Positions 54,201 to 62,028 of a DNA stretch of 64,000 nt are shown in pieces. This DNA comes from Planctomycetota bacterium. GTDB lineage: Bacteria > Planctomycetota > Phycisphaerae > Phycisphaerales > UBA1924. Under the pieces are notes generated by a model. The model was not told the origin of the DNA and made no database searches. It saw only the letters and a list, made by a program, of their open reading frames with translations. A program made the translations under genes and the position numbers. Numbering within the stretch: the first letter of the stretch is position 1; every line of letters begins with the position of its first letter. The stretch is from positions 2,046,001 to 2,110,000 of the forward strand of contig JBCBSM010000001.1 of the NCBI GenBank assembly GCA_039819165.1, given 5' to 3'.

Positions 54201-55763
54201 TCAGCCGCGAGAGCGAGCCAGCAGACGCCGCAGTTCGCCGTAACCCACCACCCGCGACGCGACGCCGTACGCCGCCACGCCCGCCAGCACGCACGCCGCC
54301 AGCCGGCCGAGCCGCACGCCCCAGTCCTCGCCGACCCACAAGAACCGCACCGCCAGCACCGCCGCGATCACAGCGACCAGCGGCACCGCAGCGCGCGACG
54401 TCCGCCGCCACGCCTCGCCCGCCACCCGCACGCCGTGCCGCCTGCGAAGCAGCACCGCGAGCACCACCGCCTGCAGCACCGCGGCGATCGCCGTCGCCCA
54501 CGCAAGCCCGGCCTCCCGCAGCACCCAGATCAGCGACAGGTTGAGCGCGAGGTTGGCCAGCAGCACGCCGACGGCCACCAGCGCCGGCGTCCGCGTATCG
54601 CCCAGCGCGTAGAAGCCCCGCGTCAGCACCTGGTTGATCGCGTACGCCCAGACGCACGACGCATAGCCCACGAGCGCCGCCGACGCCCGGCCCACCCCCT
54701 CCGCGCTGAACGAGCCCCAGCCCGAGAACAGCACCGCGACCAGGTCGCCCGACACCAGCACCAGCCCCACGCTCGCGGGCAGCGCGATCGCGAGCGTGAG
54801 GCACAGCGCGTCGACCGTGGCCGAGCGGAACCTCGCCGCGTCGCCCGCCGCACGGCTGAGCAGCGGCAAAGCCGCGGTGGCCACCGCCACGCCGAAGACG
54901 CCTAGCGGGAATTGGTACAGCCGCTGCGCGTAGAACAGCACCGCGTTGGACTGCTCATCGAGCGGGTACGCAACGCCGAACACCACGCCGCCGACCCAGA
55001 TGGGCCACATCGCAAGCAGCACGTCGACGAGGGCGCTCGCCTGCAGCGTGCCGAGCCCGATCACCGCGGTCGCCCAGCGACCCAGCAGCCGCCGCGCGCT
55101 GTCGCCCACGCCCGCGAGGGCGCGCGTCCACCGCACGTGCGGCCGCAGGGCGAGCGCGCTCCACGCGACCTGGATGGCCCCCGAAAGCACCACCGCCCCG
55201 CACAGCAGCATCGCAGCCGATTCGAGCGGAGCGCCCTCCCGCAGCGCGTGCGCGCCCGCGGCCCCCAGCACGCACGTGTTGAGCACGATGGGCTGCGCCG
55301 CCGGCGGGCCGAAGCGGCCCCGTGCCTGCAGCACACCCGCCATCACCGCCGCGATGCAGATCAGCGGCATGAAGGGCAGCGCCACCATCACCAGCACCAG
55401 CGAGAACCGCTGCGTGCCCTCGTCGAGCCGCACAACGACGAGCCACAACGCGGCCTCGGCCAGCACGACCAGGAGCGTCGTCGCGGCCGCGATCACCGCG
55501 AGGGTGAACGACGCGAAACGGTCGGCCGCGCGCGGGTCCCGCTCGACGAGCTGCGCGTACTCGGGCACGAAGGCCGCCGCCAGCGCGCCCTCGCCGAACA
55601 AGCGGCGGAAGGTGTTGGGCACGGCGAAGGCGGCCGCGAAGGCCGAACCGATCGCGGTATCGCCGAAGAGCCGCGCGGTCACGACGTCGCGGACCAGCCC
55701 CGCCACCCGCGATACCAGCGTGAGCGAGGAGACCACCCGCACCGCCCGCGCCAGCGCCGTCAC
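54201..55763 (-). CDS. murJ: Lipid II flippase MurJ (MviN family)
   Basis: MurJ flips the peptidoglycan precursor lipid II to the outer face of the membrane. The 520-residue protein has the family N-terminus SSLTLVSRVAGLVRDVVTARLFG and VPNTFRRLFGEGALAAAFVPEY, and about 14 transmembrane helices. NQVLTRGFYALGDTRTP in the second half is typical. GTG 55763 overlaps the VanZ stop by four bases. It is the last gene of a ParA-VanZ-MurJ operon. MurJ-like proteins also act in exopolysaccharide export, and such a cluster starts about 1.5 kb upstream on the same strand (WecA ends at 57288). Confidence 0.94.
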   Translation of the reverse strand: MTALARAVRVVSSLTLVSRVAGLVRDVVTARLFGDTAIGSAFAAAFAVPNTFRRLFGEGALAAAFVPEYAQLVERDPRAADRFASFTLAVIAAATTLLVVLAEAALWLVVVRLDEGTQRFSLVLVMVALPFMPLICIAAVMAGVLQARGRFGPPAAQPIVLNTCVLGAAGAHALREGAPLESAAMLLCGAVVLSGAIQVAWSALALRPHVRWTRALAGVGDSARRLLGRWATAVIGLGTLQASALVDVLLAMWPIWVGGVVFGVAYPLDEQSNAVLFYAQRLYQFPLGVFGVAVATAALPLLSRAAGDAARFRSATVDALCLTLAIALPASVGLVLVSGDLVAVLFSGWGSFSAEGVGRASAALVGYASCVWAYAINQVLTRGFYALGDTRTPALVAVGVLLANLALNLSLIWVLREAGLAWATAIAAVLQAVVLAVLLRRRHGVRVAGEAWRRTSRAAVPLVAVIAAVLAVRFLWVGEDWGVRLGRLAACVLAGVAAYGVASRVVGYGELRRLLARSRG

Positions 55764-56203
55764 CCCGCTGGCTCCGAGTGGGGCTCCGGGTCGGAATCCG
55801 AGCCGGGCTGGACATCGGCGGCGGTGATCCGCGCGAGCGCGTGCGCGGCCACGGCCCCCGCCACCGCCCCGACGGTGTTCGCCACGAGATCCGACAGATC
55901 GAACACGCGGTTGAGCCCGGGGATGGCCTGCGTCGCCTCATCGACCCAGGCGTACAGCACACCGACGACGGCCAGAACCCCGAGCGCTCGCACGCGTCGC
56001 ACCGGACCGATGAAGCCCGACAACCCGAGCAGCAGCGTCCACAGCCCGAAGGCCGCCACATGCACGAGCAGGTCCAGCCGGATGCCCGCGGCCAGCGGCA
56101 CCGCGACGCCCGGCTTGTGCGTCGCGATGAACAGCACGATGGCGTAGGCGACGAAGGCGATCCGCAGCGGGCGGCGATGCCGCGCCGGATCCCACCGGCT
56201 CAC
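55760..56203 (-). CDS. VanZ-like membrane protein
   Basis: The 147-residue protein has four transmembrane helices and the VanZ-like pattern: LLVHVAAFGLWTLLLG, VLYAWVDEATQAIPGLNR with the conserved Asp-Glu, and FDLSDLVANTVGAVAG. VanZ-family function is unclear. The ATG overlaps the stop of parA, and its own stop overlaps the murJ start, so the three are translationally coupled. Confidence 0.9.
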   Translation of the reverse strand: MSRWDPARHRRPLRIAFVAYAIVLFIATHKPGVAVPLAAGIRLDLLVHVAAFGLWTLLLGLSGFIGPVRRVRALGVLAVVGVLYAWVDEATQAIPGLNRVFDLSDLVANTVGAVAGAVAAHALARITAADVQPGSDSDPEPHSEPAG

Positions 56204-57234
56204 GACGCCGGCTGCCGCGGCTCGGCCGGCTGCGTCACGATCTCGGGCGCCGGCACTTCATCGGCTGTGGGCTCGCCTTGCACGACTTCCGATGCCGGCG
56301 ATTCGACCTCGGGCGGCGCCTCGACCATCGACGGCGACGCTGGCTCGATCAACGCCGCGAAGTGCTTCGCCAGCGCCGCGTAGTCTCGCGCGCCCGCGGC
56401 CTGCGGCGAGTATTCGAAGATCGACTGCCCGAAGCTCGGCGCCTCGGCCAGCTTGATGTTGCGACGGATGGGCGGCCACAGCACACGCGCCTCGCTCCAC
56501 GGCAGGCCCTTGCCCCGCGCATCGGCAAAGAACGCCTCGATGTCGCCCACCACCTCCTGCGTGTGGCTGGCCTGCTGGTCGTACATGCACAGCACCACGC
56601 CGGCGACCCGCAGCCCGGGCCTGACCGAGCCCGACACCAGCCGCACCGTCTCCAGCAGCTTGCCCACGCCGTGCAGCGCCAGGAAGTGCGCCTGCATCGG
56701 GATGACGACCTCGTCGGCCGCCGCCAGCCCGTTGAGCGTCAGCAGCCCCAGCGACGGCGGACAGTCGACCAGCACGACGTCCAGCGGCGTCGAACGGCCG
56801 ATCGCCTCGATCGCGCGGGCCAGCCGCTGCAGCCGGCCGTCGGCCTGCGCCAGCTCGGTCTCGATGGCCGCCAGGTCGGTCTCGCTGGGCAGCAGCCGCA
56901 GGTTGTCGGCGACCGCCACCGCCGACGCCGATCCGGGATCGAGCAACGCGTCATAGGCCGTCGGCGGCCGATCCCCGTCGTCGCCCTCCGCGGATACGCC
57001 CAGGTGCAGCGTGGCGTGCGCCTGGGGGTCCAGGTCCACCAGCAGCACTCGCTGGCCCAGCCGCGCCAGCGCGGCCCCGAGGTTGACGGCCGTGGTGGAC
57101 TTGCCCACGCCGCCCTTCTGGTTCATCAATGCGAAGACCCGCGGCCCGGGCGATCCTGCGGCCGCATCCGGGCCGTCGTGCGGGCTCGCGTCGGGGGGCG
57201 GAGAACTCTGGCTGCCGGATCCGTGGCCGTCCAT
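56200..57234 (-). CDS. ParA/Soj-family ATPase
   Basis: The 344-residue ATPase has a deviant Walker A KGGVGKST, Walker A-prime LLVDLDPQAHATLHLG, and Walker B VVLVDCPPSLGLLT, with the ParA-type switch AEAPSFGQSIFEY near the end. Such proteins position chromosomes, plasmids or large complexes. No ParB gene or parS site is near, so it is an orphan. A long N-terminal Ser/Pro/Asp-rich tail and a C-terminal acidic tail flank the domain. ATG 57234 has a TAGAAT box exactly six bases upstream. It is followed by vanZ and murJ. Confidence 0.92.
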   Translation of the reverse strand: MDGHGSGSQSSPPPDASPHDGPDAAAGSPGPRVFALMNQKGGVGKSTTAVNLGAALARLGQRVLLVDLDPQAHATLHLGVSAEGDDGDRPPTAYDALLDPGSASAVAVADNLRLLPSETDLAAIETELAQADGRLQRLARAIEAIGRSTPLDVVLVDCPPSLGLLTLNGLAAADEVVIPMQAHFLALHGVGKLLETVRLVSGSVRPGLRVAGVVLCMYDQQASHTQEVVGDIEAFFADARGKGLPWSEARVLWPPIRRNIKLAEAPSFGQSIFEYSPQAAGARDYAALAKHFAALIEPASPSMVEAPPEVESPASEVVQGEPTADEVPAPEIVTQPAEPRQPAS

Positions 57235-57246
57235 CCGCCGATTCTA
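57235..57246 (-). promoter_or_regulatory. Putative leaderless promoter: TAGAAT six bases before ATG 57234
   Basis: On the minus strand TAGAAT (57246-57241) is followed by six bases and the parA start codon. Confidence 0.5.
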
Positions 57247-57287
57247 TCGGCCGATGCCGCCCGTTCCGCCGAAGAAGACCGCCGCCG

Positions 57288-58604
57288 CTACGAGGCCGAT
57301 CGAGAGCGATCCTCGGCCGGCCCGATGGCCAGCGTCGCCTGCTCCTCGAGGTGCCGCCGCCGGCTGACCTTGATCGCCGTCACGCCCAGGTAGCTGATCA
57401 CCACCAGCGCCAGGGCGTACACCACGCGGGCCCGGCTGAGGCTCAGGGCCACCCCAAGAACCGTGAAGCACCCCGCGATGCCGTACAGCGTGAGCACCGC
57501 ACCCTTCACGCCGAGCGCCCGCTTGAGCATGTGGTGCAGGTGCTGGTCGTCGGCCTCGCTGATGCTCCGGCCCGCCATCCGCCGCCGCACGATCGCCAGC
57601 GTCGCGTCGATGATCGGCACCGCGAACATCATCAGTCCCGCCAGCACCAGGTGGGTCTGGCCGATGTCGCCCAGCGTCAGGATGATCACGATCGTGCAGT
57701 AGCCCAGCAGCATCGAGCCGCAATCGCCCAGGAAGATGCTCGCCGGATTGAAATTGTGCGGCAGGAAGCCCATGCACGCGCCCAGCACCGCAAGGCACAG
57801 CACCACCCGCTGGGCGTCCCGCGGTCCCTGGTCGATCATCGCCAGCGACAGCGCAACCACGAGCAGCCCCGCGACGGTAATCGTCGTCGTGCCGGTCAGC
57901 AGCCCATCGAGCCCGTCGATGAAGTTGGCCGCGTTGCACGCCCCGAGCACGAAGATCGCGATGACGCCCGCCCCCGTCCAGTAGACGACGTCCAGCGGCA
58001 CCTCGCCCAGCCCGGGCAGCGGGATCATGAACACCAGGTCGCTGGTGGCCAGCAGCCCGCGATCCACCAGGAACTCGCCGATGGGCCGCAGCACGCCCCT
58101 CGCCACCTGCACGCCCACGTCATCGATCGCCAGCGCCGCCGCCGCGATGAGCTGCCCGCTGATCTTCAGGCCCGGGCGGATGCCCACGACGTCGTCGAGC
58201 AGCCCCACGATCGTGATGATCGCCATGCCCATCAGCACGCTGATGGGCACCACCGCGTGGTACTCGCCGTCGACCATGTGCTCGCTTGGGAACACCTCGG
58301 CCAGCGCGCCACCCGCGGTCGCGAAGTAGCTGACCATGGTGCCGCCCATGATGCCCAGGAACACCGCCACGCCGCCCATGTAGGCCACCGGCACACGGTG
58401 CACCTTCCGTGGATCGCTCGGGCGATCGATGATCCCGTTGGCGATCGCCAATCGCCGCATGATCGGCGTCGCGATGATCGCGATCGCGAACGCCGCCAGG
58501 AACACCCAGATGTAGCGATGGAAGATCCCCAGCCGCGTCGTCGCGAGCGACTCGCCCGCCTCGACAACAACGCCGGCATCGGGCATCGCCGAGGGATCGA
58601 TCAC
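57288..58604 (-). CDS. Polyprenyl-phosphate GlcNAc-1-phosphate transferase (WecA/TagO-like)
   Basis: This enzyme attaches a sugar-1-phosphate to undecaprenyl phosphate, the first step of many surface glycans. The 438-residue protein has about 11 transmembrane helices, DRPSDPRKVHRVPVAYMGG, the metal-site GLLDDVVGIRP, NAANFIDGLDGLLTG, FLGDCGSMLLGY and a C-terminal His motif ADDQHLHHML. GTG 58604 overlaps the stop of the epimerase gene by four bases. It is the last gene of the exopolysaccharide run and precedes parA by 53 bases. The substrate sugar is not determined. Confidence 0.93.
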   Translation of the reverse strand: MIDPSAMPDAGVVVEAGESLATTRLGIFHRYIWVFLAAFAIAIIATPIMRRLAIANGIIDRPSDPRKVHRVPVAYMGGVAVFLGIMGGTMVSYFATAGGALAEVFPSEHMVDGEYHAVVPISVLMGMAIITIVGLLDDVVGIRPGLKISGQLIAAAALAIDDVGVQVARGVLRPIGEFLVDRGLLATSDLVFMIPLPGLGEVPLDVVYWTGAGVIAIFVLGACNAANFIDGLDGLLTGTTTITVAGLLVVALSLAMIDQGPRDAQRVVLCLAVLGACMGFLPHNFNPASIFLGDCGSMLLGYCTIVIILTLGDIGQTHLVLAGLMMFAVPIIDATLAIVRRRMAGRSISEADDQHLHHMLKRALGVKGAVLTLYGIAGCFTVLGVALSLSRARVVYALALVVISYLGVTAIKVSRRRHLEEQATLAIGPAEDRSRSAS

Positions 58605-59662
58605 GACGCCGCCTCCGCGCCGCCCGCGACGTCGGCGAGTGCGTCGGCCACCGCCCGGATGGTCTCGCGCAACCCGAAGGACGGCTCGAAGCCGATGGCC
58701 CCACGAATGCGCGAGAGATCGGGCTCCCGCCGCCGCAGATCCTCGAAGCCCGGGCCGTAAGCCTCGTCGTAGGGCACGTGCACGATCGCCGACGGCGACC
58801 CCAGCTCATCGATGACCGCCCGCGCCAGATCCTCGATGGAGATCGGACGATCGCTGCCGACGTTGAATATTTGCCCCGCGCACGCCGGCGTGCCGACCAG
58901 GTCGACCAGCCCGCGCACCACGTCCCGCACGTCGCAGAAGCAGCGGACCTGCCGGCCGTCGCCGTACACGCGGAGCGGCTCGCCCGCCCGCGCCGCCGCC
59001 ACGAACCGCGGCAGCACCATGCCGTACCGGCCGATCTGCCGCGGCCCGACCGTGTTGAACAGTCGCGCCACCACCACGGGCAGCCCGCTCTTCTCGTGGT
59101 GTGCCAGCGCCAGGAACTCGTCGAGCGCCTTCGAGCACGCGTAGCTCCAACGCGACGCCGTCGTGGGCCCGTAGACCACATCATCGTCCTCGCCGAAGGG
59201 CGTCCGCTCGCTCTTGCCGTACACCTCGGAGCTGCTGGCGACCAGCACCCGCGGCGCGGGATGCATGCCGGCGGCGAAGTGCAGCACCGCCGACGTCTGC
59301 TCGGTGTTGGTCTCGATGGTCCGCACCGGGTCGGCCACGACGAGCTCGACGCCCACCGCCGCCGCGAGGTGATAGATCTCGTGGAAGAGCCCGGCGCTCG
59401 CGCCGTCGGCCCCAAGCCAGTCCTTCAGGTCGGCCTCGGCGAAGGCGATGTCGTCGTGCGCCGCCGGCAGGTTGCCCCGTCGCCCGGTGGACAGGTCATC
59501 GACGACGAACACCGAATCGCCCCGCGCCAGCAGCCGCTCGACCAGGTGCGAGCCGACGAAGCCCGCGCCGCCCGTGACGAGCACGCGGCGACGCCGGCCG
59601 GACCGGATGCCTGCGGACTCGTCCACCGAGCGTCCCCCGAGTGGGCCCCGAATAGCGCCCAC
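58601..59662 (-). CDS. NAD-dependent sugar epimerase/dehydratase (extended SDR)
   Basis: The 353-residue protein acts on a nucleotide sugar. It has the NAD-binding TGGAGFVGSHL, VDDLSTGRRGNL, the substrate Ser in ASSSEVYG, and the catalytic Tyr-Lys in WSYACSKAL. GPRQIGRYGMVLPRFV and VYGDGRQVRCFCDVRDVV resemble UDP-glucose 4-epimerase or UDP-glucuronate decarboxylase groups, which I cannot separate by eye. GTG 59662 is eight bases after the Wzz-like gene stop, and the gene overlaps the WecA-like gene. An upstream TAGGCC is a weak TANNNT-like box. Confidence 0.92.
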   Translation of the reverse strand: MGAIRGPLGGRSVDESAGIRSGRRRRVLVTGGAGFVGSHLVERLLARGDSVFVVDDLSTGRRGNLPAAHDDIAFAEADLKDWLGADGASAGLFHEIYHLAAAVGVELVVADPVRTIETNTEQTSAVLHFAAGMHPAPRVLVASSSEVYGKSERTPFGEDDDVVYGPTTASRWSYACSKALDEFLALAHHEKSGLPVVVARLFNTVGPRQIGRYGMVLPRFVAAARAGEPLRVYGDGRQVRCFCDVRDVVRGLVDLVGTPACAGQIFNVGSDRPISIEDLARAVIDELGSPSAIVHVPYDEAYGPGFEDLRRREPDLSRIRGAIGFEPSFGLRETIRAVADALADVAGGAEAAS

Positions 59663-59670
59663 GGATCGGC

Positions 59671-61875
59671 CTAGCCGGCGGCCTTGACCGCGTAGCTGTG
59701 GCTGGCGCGGATGTTGCCGCGAAGGTAGCCGCCGCTGGCGCCCCGAGCCGCGTTGACCAGCACGCCCAGGTACTCGGCGGGCTGCTCGGACAGCTCCCGC
59801 GACAGCCGGCCGATCTGGCCCCGCGTCTCGCCAAAGGCCCGCGCGACCAGCATCGTGCAGTCCACGATCTGCGCGAGGGCATACGCGTCGCCCGACACCG
59901 CCGCCGGCGCCACGTCCAGGATCACGTAGTCGGCATGCTGGGTCGCCTCCAGCAGCAGCCGCTGCAGCGTGCCGGTGGCCATCGCCTCCATCTGGCTGGC
60001 GTCGATCTCGCCCGCGGTGATGATCCGCAGGTTGGGACCGCCGGGCTTCTGCACGACCTCGGCCAGCGGCGTGCCGCCGAGCATCTCGCCCACGCCCGGG
60101 CCGACCGGCAGCCCGAACACCTCGTGCAGACGCGGCCGACGCAGGTTCGCATCGATCAGCAGCACACGGTTGTCCGCCGCCGCCAGTGCCTCGGCCAGGT
60201 TGCTGGCGATCGTCGTCGAGCCCGAACCCGGCATCGCCGACACCACCGCCAGCGACTTCGAGCCGTCCATCCGCATCCGCTTGATGATGCTCGAACGCAC
60301 CTGGCGGAAGCTCTCGGCCGTCGACGTCGTCGGCTGCTCGGCGAAGACCCGCTCGGGCTGCACGATCCGCACCGGGTCCTCGCTGGCGTGCGGGATCATG
60401 CCCAGCACGCGGACGCTTGGCAGCGCCGAGATGTCCGCCGGGCTCTTGACTCGCTGGTCGATCAACTCGAGCAGGAACACCACGCCGCCCACGAGCGCGA
60501 CGACGAGCACCACGCCCGCGGGGCCCATGATGTAGATCTTCGGGAAGGCCATCACCGTCGGGATCCGCTCGGACTGGATCACCTCCACGCGAGACGCCGT
60601 GCTCAGCTGGCTCGTCGCCTCGACCATCCGCAGATCCTTCTCGAACTCCGCCCGCAGCTCGGCGAGCGACATCAGCTCGTTGGCGAGGTTGGCGAGCTCG
60701 TCCTGCGCCAGCACCAGCTCGTTGAGCCGCTGCGTCAGCGCGTCCTGCTTCTCGGCCTGCTGAGCCAGCTGCGCCCGGAATTGGTTCTCGGCGATCCGCA
60801 GCTGCGACAGGTTGGCCTGGAAGAGCTCCATGCGGAGGCTCTCTCGCTGCTGATCGAGGTTGCGCTGCAGCGACCCGATGCGATCGTCCATCCGCTGGAT
60901 GGTCAGGTGGTCCTCGCCGAAGTCCTCCTTCATCGCGTCCCGCTCGATCTCGGTCAGGATGATCTGCTGCCGCAGCCCCGCCACGACCGGGTGCATCTCC
61001 ACCTGCGCACGAAGCTGGTCGTTGAATTGCAGCCCCTGCGGGTTGCGGAGCTGGGCCTCCATCTCGGCCTTCTGGCTCAGCACCGCCTGCAGGTTGAGCG
61101 TGACCTCCTGGATGCTGGTCTGCACCAGCTGCATCGCCTGCTGCTCCTGGCTCAGGCTCACGTTGAGCTGGTCCAGCCGCTTGGTCGTCACGATCTCATC
61201 GCGCTGGGCCTCGATGTCGGCCTGCTCGTCCTCGAGGTTGTTGATCGCCCGCTGCAGCGTCTCGCGACGCTCGGTGGTGGTGCGGGCGCCGCGCCGGCGG
61301 AGGTCCTGCAGGTAGGTGTCCTTGACCACCGAGGCCAGCGCCGCCACCTCGGCCGCGTCGGTCCAGCTCACCCGCATGCGGATGAGGTCGGTGCCCGCGC
61401 TAGGGCGGGCGTTGACGCGGTCCTCCAGGTCGATCGCCGCCGCCGCATAGTCGTACACGCCCCGCGACTCGAACTGATTGATCCAGTCCGGCGCCTCGTT
61501 GATCAGCCGCGGATTCTCGACGGCCCGCCGCAGCACGAGCTCGGAGCCCATGATCGACGCCTCAGTCGCCATGAAGCGCTCGAACTCCTCGTCGTCGATG
61601 TTGGGGTTGTCGGGGTTAACCTCGGTCTGCGGCGGGAAGCACTTGTAGACCACCGGCGTCGACCAGGTCGGCCGGAACTCCGCGAGCGCGAAGTGGCCCG
61701 CCACGCCCAGCACGCCGCCGATGAAGCCCGCGATGACGAGCACGATCTTGTGCTTGCGGATGACCCGCAGCGGATCGACGCCGCCGCCCGGCTTGCCGCC
61801 CGCCGCCGATGGCGGCTGGTGGGGCATCGTGCTCGCCGACCCGTTCATGCTCGATGTAGTCGTCACGATTGTCAT
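59671..61875 (-). CDS. Wzz/BY-kinase fusion-like polysaccharide co-polymerase
   Basis: The 734-residue protein controls polysaccharide chain length or export. An N-terminal Wzz domain has a transmembrane helix (VLVIAGFIGGVLGVAGHFAL) and a second one near residue 450 (GPAGVVLVVALVGGVVFLL), with a long coiled coil between. The C-terminal part has the BY-kinase layout. However, Walker A at 548-556 reads MPGSGSTTI, without the invariant Lys (usual GEGKSTT). Walker A-prime is LLIDANLRRP (usual DxD), and Walker B ILDVAP keeps its Asp. The C-terminus has only two Tyr. ATG 61875 follows the TPR gene by 153 bases. Confidence 0.92.
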   Translation of the reverse strand: MTIVTTTSSMNGSASTMPHQPPSAAGGKPGGGVDPLRVIRKHKIVLVIAGFIGGVLGVAGHFALAEFRPTWSTPVVYKCFPPQTEVNPDNPNIDDEEFERFMATEASIMGSELVLRRAVENPRLINEAPDWINQFESRGVYDYAAAAIDLEDRVNARPSAGTDLIRMRVSWTDAAEVAALASVVKDTYLQDLRRRGARTTTERRETLQRAINNLEDEQADIEAQRDEIVTTKRLDQLNVSLSQEQQAMQLVQTSIQEVTLNLQAVLSQKAEMEAQLRNPQGLQFNDQLRAQVEMHPVVAGLRQQIILTEIERDAMKEDFGEDHLTIQRMDDRIGSLQRNLDQQRESLRMELFQANLSQLRIAENQFRAQLAQQAEKQDALTQRLNELVLAQDELANLANELMSLAELRAEFEKDLRMVEATSQLSTASRVEVIQSERIPTVMAFPKIYIMGPAGVVLVVALVGGVVFLLELIDQRVKSPADISALPSVRVLGMIPHASEDPVRIVQPERVFAEQPTTSTAESFRQVRSSIIKRMRMDGSKSLAVVSAMPGSGSTTIASNLAEALAAADNRVLLIDANLRRPRLHEVFGLPVGPGVGEMLGGTPLAEVVQKPGGPNLRIITAGEIDASQMEAMATGTLQRLLLEATQHADYVILDVAPAAVSGDAYALAQIVDCTMLVARAFGETRGQIGRLSRELSEQPAEYLGVLVNAARGASGGYLRGNIRASHSYAVKAAG

Positions 61876-62028
61876 GTCGTTCTCACGCGGGCCGGCGCCG
61901 TGCGCCCCGTCTTCCATACGTCGGTCCGGCACGCGGGCGGATTCGCTCCCGCCGCCGGGTTGCTCGCCGCGACCATCGCGACGCCCTCGCCGCGGGTCCG
62001 AGAACCCGCGCCCCCGCCCGCCCGGCGG

